Shown one piece after another: positions 1 through 12,627 of a stretch of DNA of 64,000 nt. The stretch covers positions 15,456,001-15,520,000 of the forward strand of contig NW_027480422.1 in assembly GCF_051401765.1 (NCBI RefSeq). The letters run 5' to 3'. Under the pieces are notes generated by a model, which had not been told where the DNA came from, searched no databases, and was given only the letters and a program-made list of their open reading frames with translations. The position numbers were made by a program, and so were the translations under genes. The DNA is from Calliopsis andreniformis (lineage: Eukaryota > Arthropoda > Insecta > Hymenoptera > Andrenidae). Position 1 is the first letter of the stretch; every line of letters starts with the position of its first letter.

Positions 1-891
1 AGAGTTAAGTCTACGATGCCCGGAACGTAGAAATGGCCATTGCTTTCGCACTGGTTGCACTTATTCGTTTGATACGATTGAAAAGCTGTTGTACATATAT
101 CGTATTTTATGCTTCTGGCGTTGACTACTTAGGACCTAACTATTCGACCTGGTGGAGCAACGCCCTAGGGTGAAGCTCAGGTTGCCCGGAACGTAGAAAT
201 GACCATCACTTTCACACTGGTTGCAATTATTCCTGTTATACAATGGAAAAACTGTTGTATTTATATTGTATTTTATGCTTCTGGTGTAGACTTCTTTGGC
301 CCTAGCTATTCGATCTGGAGGAACAACGCCCTAGAGTGAAGCCTAGGTTGCCCGGAACGTAGAAATGACCATCACTTTCACACTGGTTGCAATTATTCTT
401 GTTATACAATGGAAAAACTGTTGTATTTATTTTGTATTTTATGCCTCTGGCGTTGACTCCTAAGGCCCTAGCTATTCGATCTGGAGGAACAACGCCCTAG
501 AGTGAAGCCTAGGTTGCCCGGAACGTAGAAATGACCATCACTTTCACACTGGTTGCAATTATTCCTGTTATACGACGGAAAAACTGTTGTATTTCTATTG
601 TATTTTATGTTTCTGGCGTTGACTTCTTAGGCCCTAACTATTTGATCTGGTGGAGCAACGCCCTAGAGAGAAGCCTAGATTGCCCGGAAAGTAGAAATGA
701 CCATAACCATCAGACTGGTTGCAATTATTCGTTTTGTACGATGGAAAGACTGTTGTATTTATATTGTATGTTATAGTTATGGCGTTGTCTTCTAGGGCCG
801 TAGCTATTCGATGTGGTTGAGCAACGTCCTAGAGTGAAGCCTAGGTTGCCCGGAACGTAGAAATGACCATAAATGCATACTGGTTGCAATT

Positions 892-908
892 ATTCGTTTT
901 ATACGATG
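892..908 (+). other. Representative CENP-B-box-like motif in the monomer core
   Basis: ATTCGTTTTATACGATG keeps seven of the nine essential positions of the mammalian CENP-B box (TTCGNNNNANNCGGG): TTCG, the central A and the CG. The last two essential bases are AT instead of GG. The same motif occurs in every monomer with the TATTCGTTTTATACGATGG core. It is disrupted in CCTGTTATAC, CATTTTATAC and AAATATACATTATA cores. By rough calculation a seven-of-nine match is expected about 0.4 times per monomer by chance, so this is suggestive at most. Confidence 0.25.
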
Positions 909-985
909 GCAAAACCGTTGTATTTTTATTTTATTTTACGCTCCTAGCGTTGACTTCTAAGTCCCTAGCTATTCGATCTGGTGGA

Positions 986-1014
986 GCAACGCCCTAGAGT
1001 GAAGCCTAGGTTGC
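986..1014 (+). other. Representative bulged dyad (hairpin potential) at the monomer junction
   Basis: GCAA (986-989) and CCTAG (993-997) can pair with CTAGG (1006-1010) and TTGC (1011-1014), giving a nine-pair stem with a three-base CGC bulge and an eight-base AGTGAAGC loop. The same arrangement is present wherever the consensus junction (CAACGCCCTAGAGTGAAGC followed by CTAGGTTGC) is intact, which is the majority of monomers. Some variants break it, for example GAACAACG or TAGAGAGAAGCCTAGATTGC. Whether it forms in vivo is unknown. Confidence 0.6.
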
Positions 1015-2334
1015 CCGGGACGTAGAAATGACCATCACCTTCACTCTGGTTGCAATTATTCCTGCTATACGATGGAAAAACTGTTGTTTTTATATTATAT
1101 TTTATGCTTCAGGCGTTGACTTCTAAGGCCGTAGCTATTCAATGTGGTGGAGCAACGCCCTAGAGTGAAGCCTAGGTTGCCCGGAACGTAGAAATGACCA
1201 CTACTTCCACACTGTTTGCAATTATTCATATTATACAGTGGAAAAACTGTTGTATTTTATTATATTTTATGCTTCTGACGTTGACTTCTAAGTCCCTTGC
1301 TATTCGATCTGGTGGAGCAACGCCCTTGAGCGAAGCCTAGGTTGTCCGGAACGTAGAAATGACCATCACTTTCACACTGGCTGCAATTATTCCTGTTATA
1401 CGATGGAAAAACTGTTGTATCTATTTTGTATTTTATGCTTCTGGCGCTGACTTCTTAGGTCCTAACTATTGGATCTGGTGGAGCAACGCCCTTGTGCGAA
1501 GCCCAGGATGCCCGGAACGTAGAAATGACCATAACTTTCTTACTGATTGCAATTCTTCGTATTATACAATGGAAAATCTGTTGTATTTATATTGTATTTT
1601 AACCTTCTGGCGTTGACTTCTAAGGCCGTAGCTATTCGATGTGGTGCAGCGACGCCCTGGAGTGAAGCCTAGGTTGCCGTGATCGTTGAAATGACCATAT
1701 CTTTCACACTGGTTGCAATTATTCCTGTTATACGATGGAAAAACTGTTGTATCTCTATTGTGTTTTATGCTTCTGGCGTTGACTTCTTAGGCCCTAACTA
1801 TTCGGTCTGGTGGAGCAACGCCATAGAGAGAAGCCTAGATTTCCGGAACGTAGAAATGACCATTACCTTCAGGCATGTTGCAATTGTTCCTGTTATACGA
1901 TGAAAGAACTGTTGTATTTGTATTGTGTTTTATGCGTCTGGAGTTGTTTTCGAAGTCCCTAACTATTCGACCTGGTGGAGCAACGCCCTAGAGTGAAGCC
2001 TAGGTTGCACGGAACGTAGAAATGCCCATTACTTTCACACTGGTTGTAATTATTCCTGTTATACGATGGAATAACTGTTGTATTTATATTTTATTTTATG
2101 CTTCTGCTGTAGACTTCTTAGGCCCTAGCTATTCGATCTGGAGGAACAACGCCCTAGAGTGAAGCCTAGGTTTCCCGGAACGTAGAAATGACCATCACTT
2201 TCACACTGGTTGCAATTATTCCTGTTATACAATGGAAAAGCTGTTGTATTTATTTTGTATTTTATGCCTCTGGCGTTGACTCCTAAGGCCGTAGCTATTC
2301 GATGTGGTGGAGCAACGCACTAGAGTGAAGCCTA

Positions 2335-4497
2335 GGTTGCCCGGAACGTAGAAATGACCATCACTTTCACACTGGTTGCAATTATTCTTGTTACACAATG
2401 GAAAAACTGTTGTATTTATTTTGTATTTTATGCCTCTGGCGTTGACTCCTAAGGCCGTAGCTATTCGATGTGGTGGAGCAACGCACTAGAGTGAAGCCTA
2501 GGTTGCCCGGAACGTAGAAATGACCATTACCTTCAGGCATGTTGCAATTGTTCCTGTTATACGATGAAAGAACTGTTGTATTTTTATTGTGTTTTATGCG
2601 TCTGGAGTTGTTTTCGAAGTCCCTAACTATTCGACCTGGTGGAGCAACGCCCTAGAGTGAAGCCTAGGTTGCACGGAACGTAGAAATGCCCATTACTTTC
2701 ACACTGGTTGTAATTATTCCTGTTATACGATGGAATAACTGTTGTATTTATATTTTATTTTATGCTTCTTGCGTTGACTTCTCAGGACCTAGCTATTCGA
2801 TCTGGTGGTGCAACTCTCTAGAGTGAAGCCTAGGTTGCCCGGAACTTAGAAGTGGCCATCACCTTCACTCTGGTTGCTATTATTCCTGTTATACGGTGGA
2901 AAAACTGATGTATTTTTATTGTATTTTATGCTTCGGGCGTTGACTTCTAAGGCCGTAGCTATTCGATCTGGTAGTGCAACGCCCTAGAGTTAAGTCTAGG
3001 ATGCCCGGAACGTAGAAATGGCCATTGCTTTCGCACTGGTTGCCCTTATTCGTTTGATACGATGGAAAAGCTGTTGTACATATATCGTATTTTATGCTTC
3101 TGGCGTTGACTTCTTAGGACCTAACTATTCGACCTGGTGGAGCAACGCCCTAGGGTGAAGCTCAGGTTGCCCGGAACGTAGAAATGACCATCACTTTCAC
3201 ACTGGTTGCAATTATTCCTGTTATACAATGGAAAAACTGTTGTATTTATATTGTATTTTATGCTTCTGGTGTAGACTTCTTTGGCCCTAGCTATTCGATC
3301 TGGAGGAACAACGCCCTAGAGTGAAGCCTAGGTTGCCCGGAACGTAGAAATGACCATCACTTTCACACTGGTTGCAATTATTCTTGTTATACAATGGAAA
3401 AACTGTTGTATTTATTTTGTATTTTATGCCTCTGGCGTTGACTCCTAAGGCCGTAGCCATTCGATGTGGTGGAGCAACGCACTAGAGTGAAGCCTAGGTT
3501 GCCCGGAACGTAGAAATGACCATTACCTTGAGGCATGTTGCAATTGTTCCTGTTATACGATGAAAGAACTGTTGTATTTTTATTGTGTTTTATGCGTCTG
3601 GAGTTGTTTTCGAAGTCCCTAACTATTCGACCTGGTGGAGCAACGCCCTAGAGTGAAGCCTAGGTTGCACGGAACGTAGAAATGCCCATTACTTTCACAC
3701 TGGTTGTAATTATTCCTGTTATACGATGGAATAACTGTTGTATTTATATTTTATTTTATGCTTCTTGCGTTGACTTCTCAGGACCTAGCTATTCGATCTG
3801 GTGGTGCAACTCTCTAGAGTGAAGCCTAGGTTGCCCGGAACTTAGAAGTGGCCATCACCTTCACTCTGGTTGCTATTATTCCTGTTATACGGTGGAAAAA
3901 CTGATGTATTTTTATTGTATTTTATGCTTCGGGCGTTGACTTCTAAGGCCGTAGCTATTCGATCTGGTAGTGCAACTCCCTAGAGTTAAGTCTAGGATGC
4001 CCGGAACGTAGAAATGGCCATTGCTTTCGCACTGGTTGCACTTATTCGTTTGATACGATGGAAAGGCTGTTGTACATATATCGTATTTTATGCTTCTGGC
4101 GTTGACTTCTTAGGACCTAACTATTCGACCTGGTGGAGCAACGCCCTAGGGTGAAGCTCAGGTTGCCCGGAACGTAGAAATGACCATCACTTTCACACTG
4201 GTTGCAATTATTCCTGTTATACAATGGAAAAACTGTTGTATTTATATTGTATTTTATGCTTCTGGTGTAGACTTCTTTGGCCCTAGCTATTCGATCTGGA
4301 GGAACAACGCCCTAGAGTGAAGCCTAGGTTGCCCGGAACGTAGAAATGACCATCACTTTCACACTGGTTGCAATTATTCTTGTTATACAATGGAAAAACT
4401 GTTGTATTTATTTTGTATTTTATGCCTCTGGCGTTGACTCCTAAGGCCGTAGCTATTCGATGTGGTGGAGCAACGCACTAGAGTGAAGCCTAGGTTG
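2335..4497 (+). repeat. 996-bp hexamer higher-order repeat, two copies plus partial third
   Basis: Six-monomer blocks repeat with an offset of 996 bp. The monomer with ATTCTTGTTACACAATGG at about 2380 matches one at about 3376 and again at about 4372 (ATTCTTGTTATACAATGG). The CTTCAGGCATG monomer at 2531 recurs at 3527, and the AGAGTTAAGTCTAGGATG junction at 2986 recurs at 3982. The first two copies differ by only a few bases. The third follows the pattern until about 4500, then switches to the GACCATGTCTTTC monomer, where the 4.1-kb unit takes over. Left boundary is approximate. Confidence 0.8.
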
Positions 4498-4499
4498 CC

Positions 4500-7400
4500 C
4501 GGAACGTAGAAATGACCATGTCTTTCACACTGGTTGCAATTATTCCTGTTATACGACGGAAAAACTGTTGTATTTCTATTCTATTTTATGTTTCTGGCGT
4601 TGACTTCTTAGGCCCTAACTATTTGATCTGGTGGAGCAACGCCCTAGAGAGAAGCCTAGATTGCCCGGAAAGTAGAAATGACCATAACCATCAGACTGGT
4701 TGCAATTATCCGTTTTGTACGATGGAAAGTCTGTTGTATTTATATTGTATGTTATAGTTATGGCGTTGTCTTCTAGGGCCGTAGCTATTCGATGTGGTTG
4801 AGCAACGTCCTAGAGTGAAGCCTAGGTTGCCCGGAACGTAGAAATGACCACAGCTATGATACTGGTTGCAATTATTCGTTTTATACGATGGAAAAACTGT
4901 TGTATTTATTTTGTATTTGGTGCTCCTGGCTTTGACTTCTTAGGCCCTAGCCATTGGATCTGGTGGACCAACGCCCTAGAGTGAAGCCTAGGTTGCCCGG
5001 AACGTAGAAATGACCATAAATGCATACTGGTTGCAATTATTCGTTTTATACGATGGAAAAACCGTTGTATTTTTATTTTATTTTACGCTCCTAGCGTTCA
5101 CTTCTAAGTTCCTAGCTATTCGATCTGGTGGAGCAATGCCCTAGAGTGAAGCCTAGGTTGCCCGGGACGTAGAAATGACCATCACCTTCACTCTGGTTGC
5201 AATTATTCCTGCTATACGATGGAAAAACTGTTGTATTTATATTATATTTTATGCTTCAGGCGTTGACTTCTAAGGCCGTAGCTATTCGATGTGGTGGAGC
5301 AACGCCCTAGAGTGAAGCCTAGGTTGCCCGGAACGTAGAAATGACCACTACTTCCACACTGTTTGCAATTATTCATATTATACAGTGGAAAAACTGTTGT
5401 ATTTTATTATATTTTATGCTTCTGACGTTGACTTCTAAGTCCCTTGCTATTCGATCTGGTCGAGCAACGCCCTTGAGCGAAGCCTAGGTTGTCCGGAACG
5501 TAGAAATGACCATCACCTTCACACTGGCTGCAATTATTCCTGTTATACGATGGAAAAACTGTTGTATCTATTTTGTATTTTATGCTTCTGGCGCTGACTT
5601 CTTAGGTCCTAACTATTGGATCTGGTGGAGCAACGCCCTTGAGCGAAGCCCAGGATGCCCGGAGCGTAGAAATAACCATAACTTTCTTACTGATTGCAAT
5701 TATTCGTATTATACAATGGAAAATCTGTTGTATTTATATTGTATTTTAACCTTCTGGCGTTGACTTCTAAGGCCGTAGCTATTCGATGTGGTGCAGCGAC
5801 GCCCTGGAGTGAAGCCTAGGTTGCCCTTATCGTTGAAATGACCATATCTTTCACACTTGTTGCAATTATTCCTGTTATACGATGGAAAAACTGTTGTATC
5901 TCTATTGTGTTTTATGCTTCTGGCGTTGACTTCTTAGGCCCTAATTATTCGGTCTGGTGGAGCAACGCCATAGAGAGAAGCCTAGATTTCCGGAACGTAG
6001 AAATGACCATTACCTTCAGGCATGTTGCAATTGTTCCTGTTATACGATGAAAGAACTGTTGTATTTTTATTGTGTTTTATGCGTCTGGAGTTGTTTTCGA
6101 AGTCCCTAACTATTCGACCTGGTGGAGCAACGCCCTAGAGTGAAGCCTAGGTTGCACGAAACGTAGAAATGCCCATTACTTTCACACTGGTTGTAATTAT
6201 TCCTGTTATACGATGGAATAACTGTTGTATTTATATTTTATTTTATGCTTCTTGCGTTGACTTCTCAGGACCTAGCTATTCGATCTGGTGGTGCAACTCT
6301 CTAGAGTGAAGCCTAGGTTGCCCGGAACTTAGAAGTGGCCATCACCTTCACTCTGGTTGCTATTATTCCTGTTATACGGTGGAAAAACTGATGTATTTTT
6401 ATTGTATTTTATGCTTCGGGCGTTGACTTCTAAGGCCGTAGCTATTCGATCTGGTAGTGCAACGCCCTAGAGTTAAGTCTAGGATGCCCGGAACGTAGAA
6501 ATGGCCATTGCTTTCACACTGGTTGCACTTATTCGTATGATACGATGGAAAAGCTGTTGTACATATATCGTATTTTATGCTTCTGGGGTTGACTTCTTAG
6601 GACCTAACTATTCGACCTGGTGGAGCAACGCCCTAGGGTGAAGCTCAGGTTGCCCGGAACGTAGAAATGAACATAACTTTCATGCTGGTTGCAATTATTC
6701 GTTTTATACCGTGGAAAAACTGTTGCATTTATATTGTATTTTATGCGTCTGGAGTTGTTTTCTAAGGCCCTAACTATTCGACCTGGTGGATCAACGCCCT
6801 AGAGTGAAGCCTAGGTTGCACGGAACGTAGAAATGCCCATTACTTTCACACTGGTTACCATTATTCCTGTTACACGATGGAAAAACTGTTGTATTTATAT
6901 TGTATTTTATGCTTCTGCTGTAGACTTCTTAGGCCCTAACTATTCGCCCTGGTGGAGCAACGCCGTAGAGAGAACCCTAGATTGCCCGGAACGTAGAAAT
7001 GACCATTACCTTCAGGCTTGTTGCAATTATTCCTGTTATACGATGGAAGAACTGTTGTATTTTTATTGTATTTTATGCTTCTGGCGTTGTATTCAAAGTC
7101 CCTAACTATTCGATCTGGTGGAGCAACGCCCTGGAGTCAAGCCAAGGCTGCGCGGAACGTAGAAATGACCATTACTTTCACAATCGTTGCAATTATTCGC
7201 TTTATACGATGGAAGAACGGTCGCATCTTTACTGTATTTTATGATTCGGGCGTTGAATTCAAAGTCCCTAACAACTCGATCTGGTGGAACATGCCCTAGA
7301 GTTAAGCCTAGGTTGCCCGAAAAGTAGAAATGACCATAACTTTCACACTGTTTGCAATCATTCATTCTATACGATCAAAAAGCTGTTGTATTTATATTGT

Positions 7401-8645
7401 ATTTTATGCTTCTGGAGTTGACCTCTTAGGCCCTAACTATTGGATCTGTTGGAGCAACGCCCTAGGGTGAAGCCTAGGTTGCCCGGAACGCATAAATGAC
7501 CATAACTTTCATACTGATTGCAATTATTCGTTTTACACGATGGATAAGCTGTTGTATTGCTATCGTATTTTATGCTTCTGGCGTTGACTTCTTAGGCCCT
7601 AACTATTCGATCTGGTGGAACAACGCCCTAGAGTGAAGCCTAGGTTTTCCGGAACGTAGAAATGACCATGTCTTTCACACTGGTTGCAATTATTCCTGTT
7701 ATACGACGGAAAAACTGTTGTACTTCTATTGTATTTTATGTTTCTGGCGTTGATTTCTTAGGCCCTAACTATTTGATCTGGTGGAGCAACGCCCTACAGT
7801 TAAGCCTAGGTTGCCCGAAACGTAGAAATGACCTTTACTTTCACACTGATTGCAAATATACATTATATACGATGGAAAAGCTGTTGCATTTATATTGTAT
7901 TTTATGCTTCTGGCGTTGACTTCTTACGCCCTAACTGTTCGATCTGGTGGAACAACGCCCTACAGTGAAGACTAGGTTGCCCGGAACGTAGAAATGACCT
8001 TTACTTTCACACTGTTTGCAGATATACATTATACACGATGGAAAAGCTGTTGTATTTATGTTGTATTTTATTCTTCTGGCGTTGAATTCTAAGTCCCTAA
8101 CTATTCGATGTGGAGGAGCAACGCTCTAGAGTGAAGCCTAGGTTACCGGGAACGTAGAAAAGACCAGTGCTTTCACACTGGTTGCAGTTATTCCTGTTAT
8201 ACAATGGAAAAACTGTTGCATTTTTATTGTATTTTATGCATCTGGCGTTGTATTCAAAGTCCGTAACTATTCGATCTGGTGGAGCAATGCCCTGGAGTTA
8301 AGCCTAGGGTGCCCGGAACGTAGAAATGACCATCACTTTCACACTGGTTGCAATTATTCCTGTTATACAATGGAAGAACTGTTGTATTTATATTGTATTT
8401 TATGCTTCTGGTGTAGACTTCTTTGGCCCTAGCTATTCGATCTGGAGGAACAACGCCCTAGAGTGAGGCCTAGGTTGCCCGGAACGTAGAAATGACCATC
8501 ACTTTCACACTGGTTGCAATTATTCTTGTTATACAATGGAAAAACTGTTGTATTTATATTGTATTTTATGCTTCTGCTGTAGACTTCTTAGGCCCTAGCC
8601 ATTCGATCTGGAGGAACAACGCCCTAGAGTGAAGCCTAGGTTGCC
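4500..8645 (+). repeat. About 4.15-kb higher-order repeat unit, copy 1 (25 monomers)
   Basis: This block opens with the GACCATGTCTTTC monomer at 4512 and ends before the same monomer at 8658. Monomers at 6833, 6999 and 7662 recur 4148 bp downstream (10981, 11147, 11810), and those at 5506 and 5838 recur 3982 bp downstream (9488, 9820), so the two copies differ by whole-monomer changes at two places. It includes a distinctive run (about 6999-7640) with CGATGGAAGAACGGTCGCAT and GATTCGGGCG. A variant GTAGAAAAGACC monomer at about 8155 marks its right part. Confidence 0.8.
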
Positions 8646-11600
8646 CGGAACGTAGAAATGACCATGTCTTTCACACTGGTTGCAATTATTCCTGTTATAC
8701 GACGGAAAAACTGTTGTACTTCTATTGTATTTTATGTTTCTGGCGTTGACTTCTTAGGCCCTAACTATTTGATCTGGTGGAGCAACGCCCTAGAGAGAAG
8801 CCTAGATTGCCCGGAACGTAGAAATGACCATAACCATCAGACTGGTTGCAATTATTCGTTTTGTACGATGGAAAGACTGTTGTATTTACATTGTATGTTA
8901 TAGTTATGGCGTTGTCTGCTAGGGCCGTAGCTATTCGATGTGGTTGAGCAACGTCCTAGAGTGAAGCCTAGGTTGCCCGGAACGTAGAAATGACCACAGC
9001 TTTCATACTGGTTGCAATTATTCGTTTTATACGATGGAAAAACCGTTGTATTTTTATTTTATTTTACTTTCCTAGCGTTGACTTCTAAGTCCCTAGCTAT
9101 TCGATCTGGTGGAGCAACGCCCTAGAGTGAAGCCTAGGTTGCCCGGAACGTAGAAATGACCACAGCTTTCATACTGGTTGCAATTATTCGTTTTATACGA
9201 TGGAAAAACTGTTGCATTTATTTTGTATTTGGTGCTCCTGGCGTCGACTTCTAAGGCCCTAACTATTCGATGTGGAGGAGCAACGTCCTACAGTGAAGCC
9301 TAGGTTGCCCGAAACGTAGAAATGACCTTTACCTTCACACTGTTTGCAAATATAAATTGTATGCGATGGAAAAACTGTTGTATCTATTTTGTATTTTATG
9401 CTTCTGGCGTTGACTTCTTAGGACCTAACTATTCGACCTGGTGGAGCAACGCCCTAGGGTGAAGCTCAGGTTGCCCGGAACGTAGAAATGACCATCACTT
9501 TCACACTGGCTGCAATTATTCCTGTTATACGATGGAAAAACTGTTGTATCTATTTTGTATTTTATGCTTCTGGCGCTGACTTCTTAGGTCCTAACTATTG
9601 GATCTGGTGGAGCAACGCCCTTGAGCGAAGCCCAGGATGCCCGGAACGTAGAAATGACCATAACTTTCTTACTGATTGCAATTATTCGTATTATACAATG
9701 GAAAATCTGTTGTATTTATATTGTATTTTAACCTTCTGGCGTTGACTTCTAAGGCCGTAGCTATTCGATGTGGTGCAGCGACGCCCTGGAGTGAAGCCTA
9801 GGTTGCCCTGATCGTTGAAATGACCATATCTTTCACACTGGTTGCAATTATTCCTGTTATACGATGGAAAAACTGTTGTATCTCTATTGTGTTTTATGCT
9901 TCTGGCGTTGACTTCTTAGGCCCTAATTATTCGGTCTGGTGGAGCAACGCCATAGAGAGAAGCCTAGATTTCCGGAACGTAGAAATGACCATTACCTTCA
10001 GGCATGTTGCAATTGTTCCTGTTATACGATGAAAGAACTGTTGTATTTTTATTGTGTTTTATGCGTCTGGAGTTGTTTTCGAAGTCCCTAACTATTCGAC
10101 CTGGTGGAGCAACGCCCTAGAGTGAAGCCTAGGTTGCACGGAACGTAGAAATGCCCATTACTTTCACACTGGTTGTAATTATTCCTGTTATACGATGGAA
10201 TAACTGTTGTATTTATATTTTATTTTATGCTTCTGCTGTAGACTTCTTAGGCTCTAGCTATTCGATCTGGAGGAACAACGCCCTAGAGTGAAGCCTAGGT
10301 TGCCCGGAACGTAGAAATGACCATTACTTTCACACTGGTTGTAATTATTCCTGTTATACGATGGAATAACTGTTGTATTTATATTTTATTTTATGCTTCT
10401 TGCGTTGACTTCTCAGGACCTAGCTATTCGATCTGGTGGTGCATCTCTCTAGAGTGAAGCCTAGGTTGCCCGGAACTTAGAAGTGGCCATCACCTTCACT
10501 CTGGTTGCTATTATTCCTGTTATACGGTGGAAAAACTGATGTATTTTTATTGTATTTTATGCTTCGGGCGTTGACTTCTAAGGCCGTAGCTATTCGATCT
10601 GGTAGTGCAACGCCCTAGAGTTAAGTCTAGGATGCCAGGAACGTAGAAATGGCCATTGCTTTCACACTGGTTGCACTTATTCGTATGATACGATGGAAAA
10701 GCTGTTGTGCATATATCGTATTTTATGCTTCTGGGGTTGACTTCTTAGGACCTAACTATTCGACCTGGTGGAGCAACGCCCTAGGGTGAAGCTCAGGTTG
10801 CCCGGAACGTAGAAATGAACATAACTTTCATGCTGGTTGCAATTATTCGTTTTATACCGTGGAAAAACTGTTGCATTTATATTGTATTTTATGCGTCTGG
10901 AGTTGTTTTCTAAGGCCCTAACTATTCGACCTGGTGGATCAACGCCCTAGAGTGAAGCCTAGGTTGCACGGAACGTAGAAATGCCCATTACTTTCACACT
11001 GGTTACCATTATTCCTGTTACACGATGGAAAAGCTGTTGTATTTATATTGTATTTTATCCTTCTGCTGTAGACTTCTTAGGCCCTAACTATTCGCCCTGG
11101 TGGAGCAACGCCGTAGAGAGAACCCTAGATTTCCCGGAACGTAGAAATGACCATTACCTTCAGGCTTGTTGCAATTATTCCTGTTATACGATGGAAGAAC
11201 TGTTGCATTTATATTGTATTTTATGCTTCTGGCGTTGTATTCAAAGTCCCTAACTATTCGATCTGGTGGAGCAACGCCCTCGAGTCAAGCCAAGGCTGCG
11301 CGGAACGTAGAAATGACCATTACTTTCACAATCGTTGCAATTATTCGTTTTATACGATGGAAGAACGGTCGCATCTTTACTGTATTTTATGATTCGGGCG
11401 TTGAATTCAAAGTCCCTAACAACTCGATCTGGTGGAACATGCCCTAGAGTTAAGCCTAGGTTGCCCGAAAAGTAGAAATGACCATAACTTTCACACTGTT
11501 TGCAATCATTCATTTTATACGATCAAAAAGCTGTTGTATTTATATTGTATTTTATGCTTCTGGAGTTGACCTCTTAGGCCCTAACTATTGGATCTGTTGG

Positions 11601-12627
11601 AGCAACGCCCTAGGGTGAAGCCTAGGTTGCCCGGAACGCATAAATGACCATAACTTTCATACTGATTGCAATTATTCGTTTTACACGATGGATAAGCTGT
11701 TGTATTGCTATCGTATTTTATGCTTCTGGCGTTGACTTCTTAGGCCCTAACTATTCGATCTGGTGGAACAACGCCCTAGAGTGAAGCCTAGGTTGCCCGG
11801 AACGTAGAAATGACCATGTCTTTCACACTGGTTGCAATTATTCCTGTTATACGACGGAAAAACTGTTGTACTTCTATTGTATTTTATGTTTCTGGCGTTG
11901 ACTTCTTAGGCCCTAACTATTTGATCTGGTGGAGCAACGCCCTACAGTTAAGCCTAGGTTGCCCGAAACGTAGAAATGACCTTTACTTTCACACTGATTG
12001 CAAATATACATTATATACGATGGAAAAGCTGTTGCATTTATATTGTATTTTATGCTTCTGGCGTTGACTTCTTACGCCCTAACTGTTCGATCTGGTGGAA
12101 CAACGACCTACAGTGAAGACCAGGTTGCCCGGAACGTAGAAATGACCTTTACTTTCACACTGTTTGCACATATACATTATATACGATGGAAAAGCTGTTG
12201 TATATATGTTGTATTTTATTCTTCTGGCGTTGAATTCTAAGTCCCTAACTATTCGATGTGGAGGAGCAACGCTCTAGAGTGAAGCCTAGGTTACCCGGAA
12301 CGTAGAAAAGACCAGTGCTTTCACACTGGTTGCAGTGATTCCTGTTATACAATGGAAAAACTGTTGTATTTATATTGTATTTTATGCTTCTGGTGTAGAC
12401 TTCTTTGGCCCTAGCTATTCGATCTGGAGGAACAACGCCCTAGAGTGAAGCCTAGGTTGCCCGGAACGTAGAAATGACCATCACTTTCACACTGGTTGCA
12501 ATTATTCTTGTTATACAATGGAAAAACTGTTGTATGTATATTGTATTTTATGCTTCTGCTGTAGACTTCTTAGGCCCTAGCCATTCGATCTGGAGGAACA
12601 ACGCCCTAGAGTGAAGCCTAGGTTGCC
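8646..12627 (+). repeat. About 4.0-kb higher-order repeat unit, copy 2 (24 monomers)
   Basis: This unit begins with the GACCATGTCTTTC monomer at 8658 and ends before the next one at 12640, an offset of 3982 bp. It parallels the preceding 25-monomer unit but is one monomer shorter near its right end: two adjacent monomers of the earlier copy (about 8161 and 8327) are replaced by one hybrid at about 12,303-12,468. Around 8990-9320 the monomer set also differs from the earlier copy. These whole-monomer differences are what unequal exchange leaves behind. Confidence 0.8.
12303..12468 (+). repeat. Hybrid monomer from unequal exchange
   Basis: Its left part carries the rare GTAGAAAAGACCAGTGC block of the monomer at about 8155, and its right part carries the GGTGTAGACTTCTTTGG block of the following monomer at about 8327. 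The switch falls between the third A of GGAAAAACTG and the T of TTGTATTT, at about 12,356-12,367, an interval where both parents are identical. The adjacent copy therefore lost one monomer by exchange in register between neighbours. Confidence 0.8.

Noticed and set aside
17..40. CENP-B box in the CCCGGAACGTAGAAATG block read on the minus strand
   Set aside because: Only CGGG and the first two T positions fit when aligned to the essential bases; the TTCG and central A are not met.
7102..7365. Minus-strand frames of 87 codons (also at 11250, 15231, 18713 and others)
   Set aside because: These are reverse-strand readings of the same monomers, repeated at each higher-order copy.
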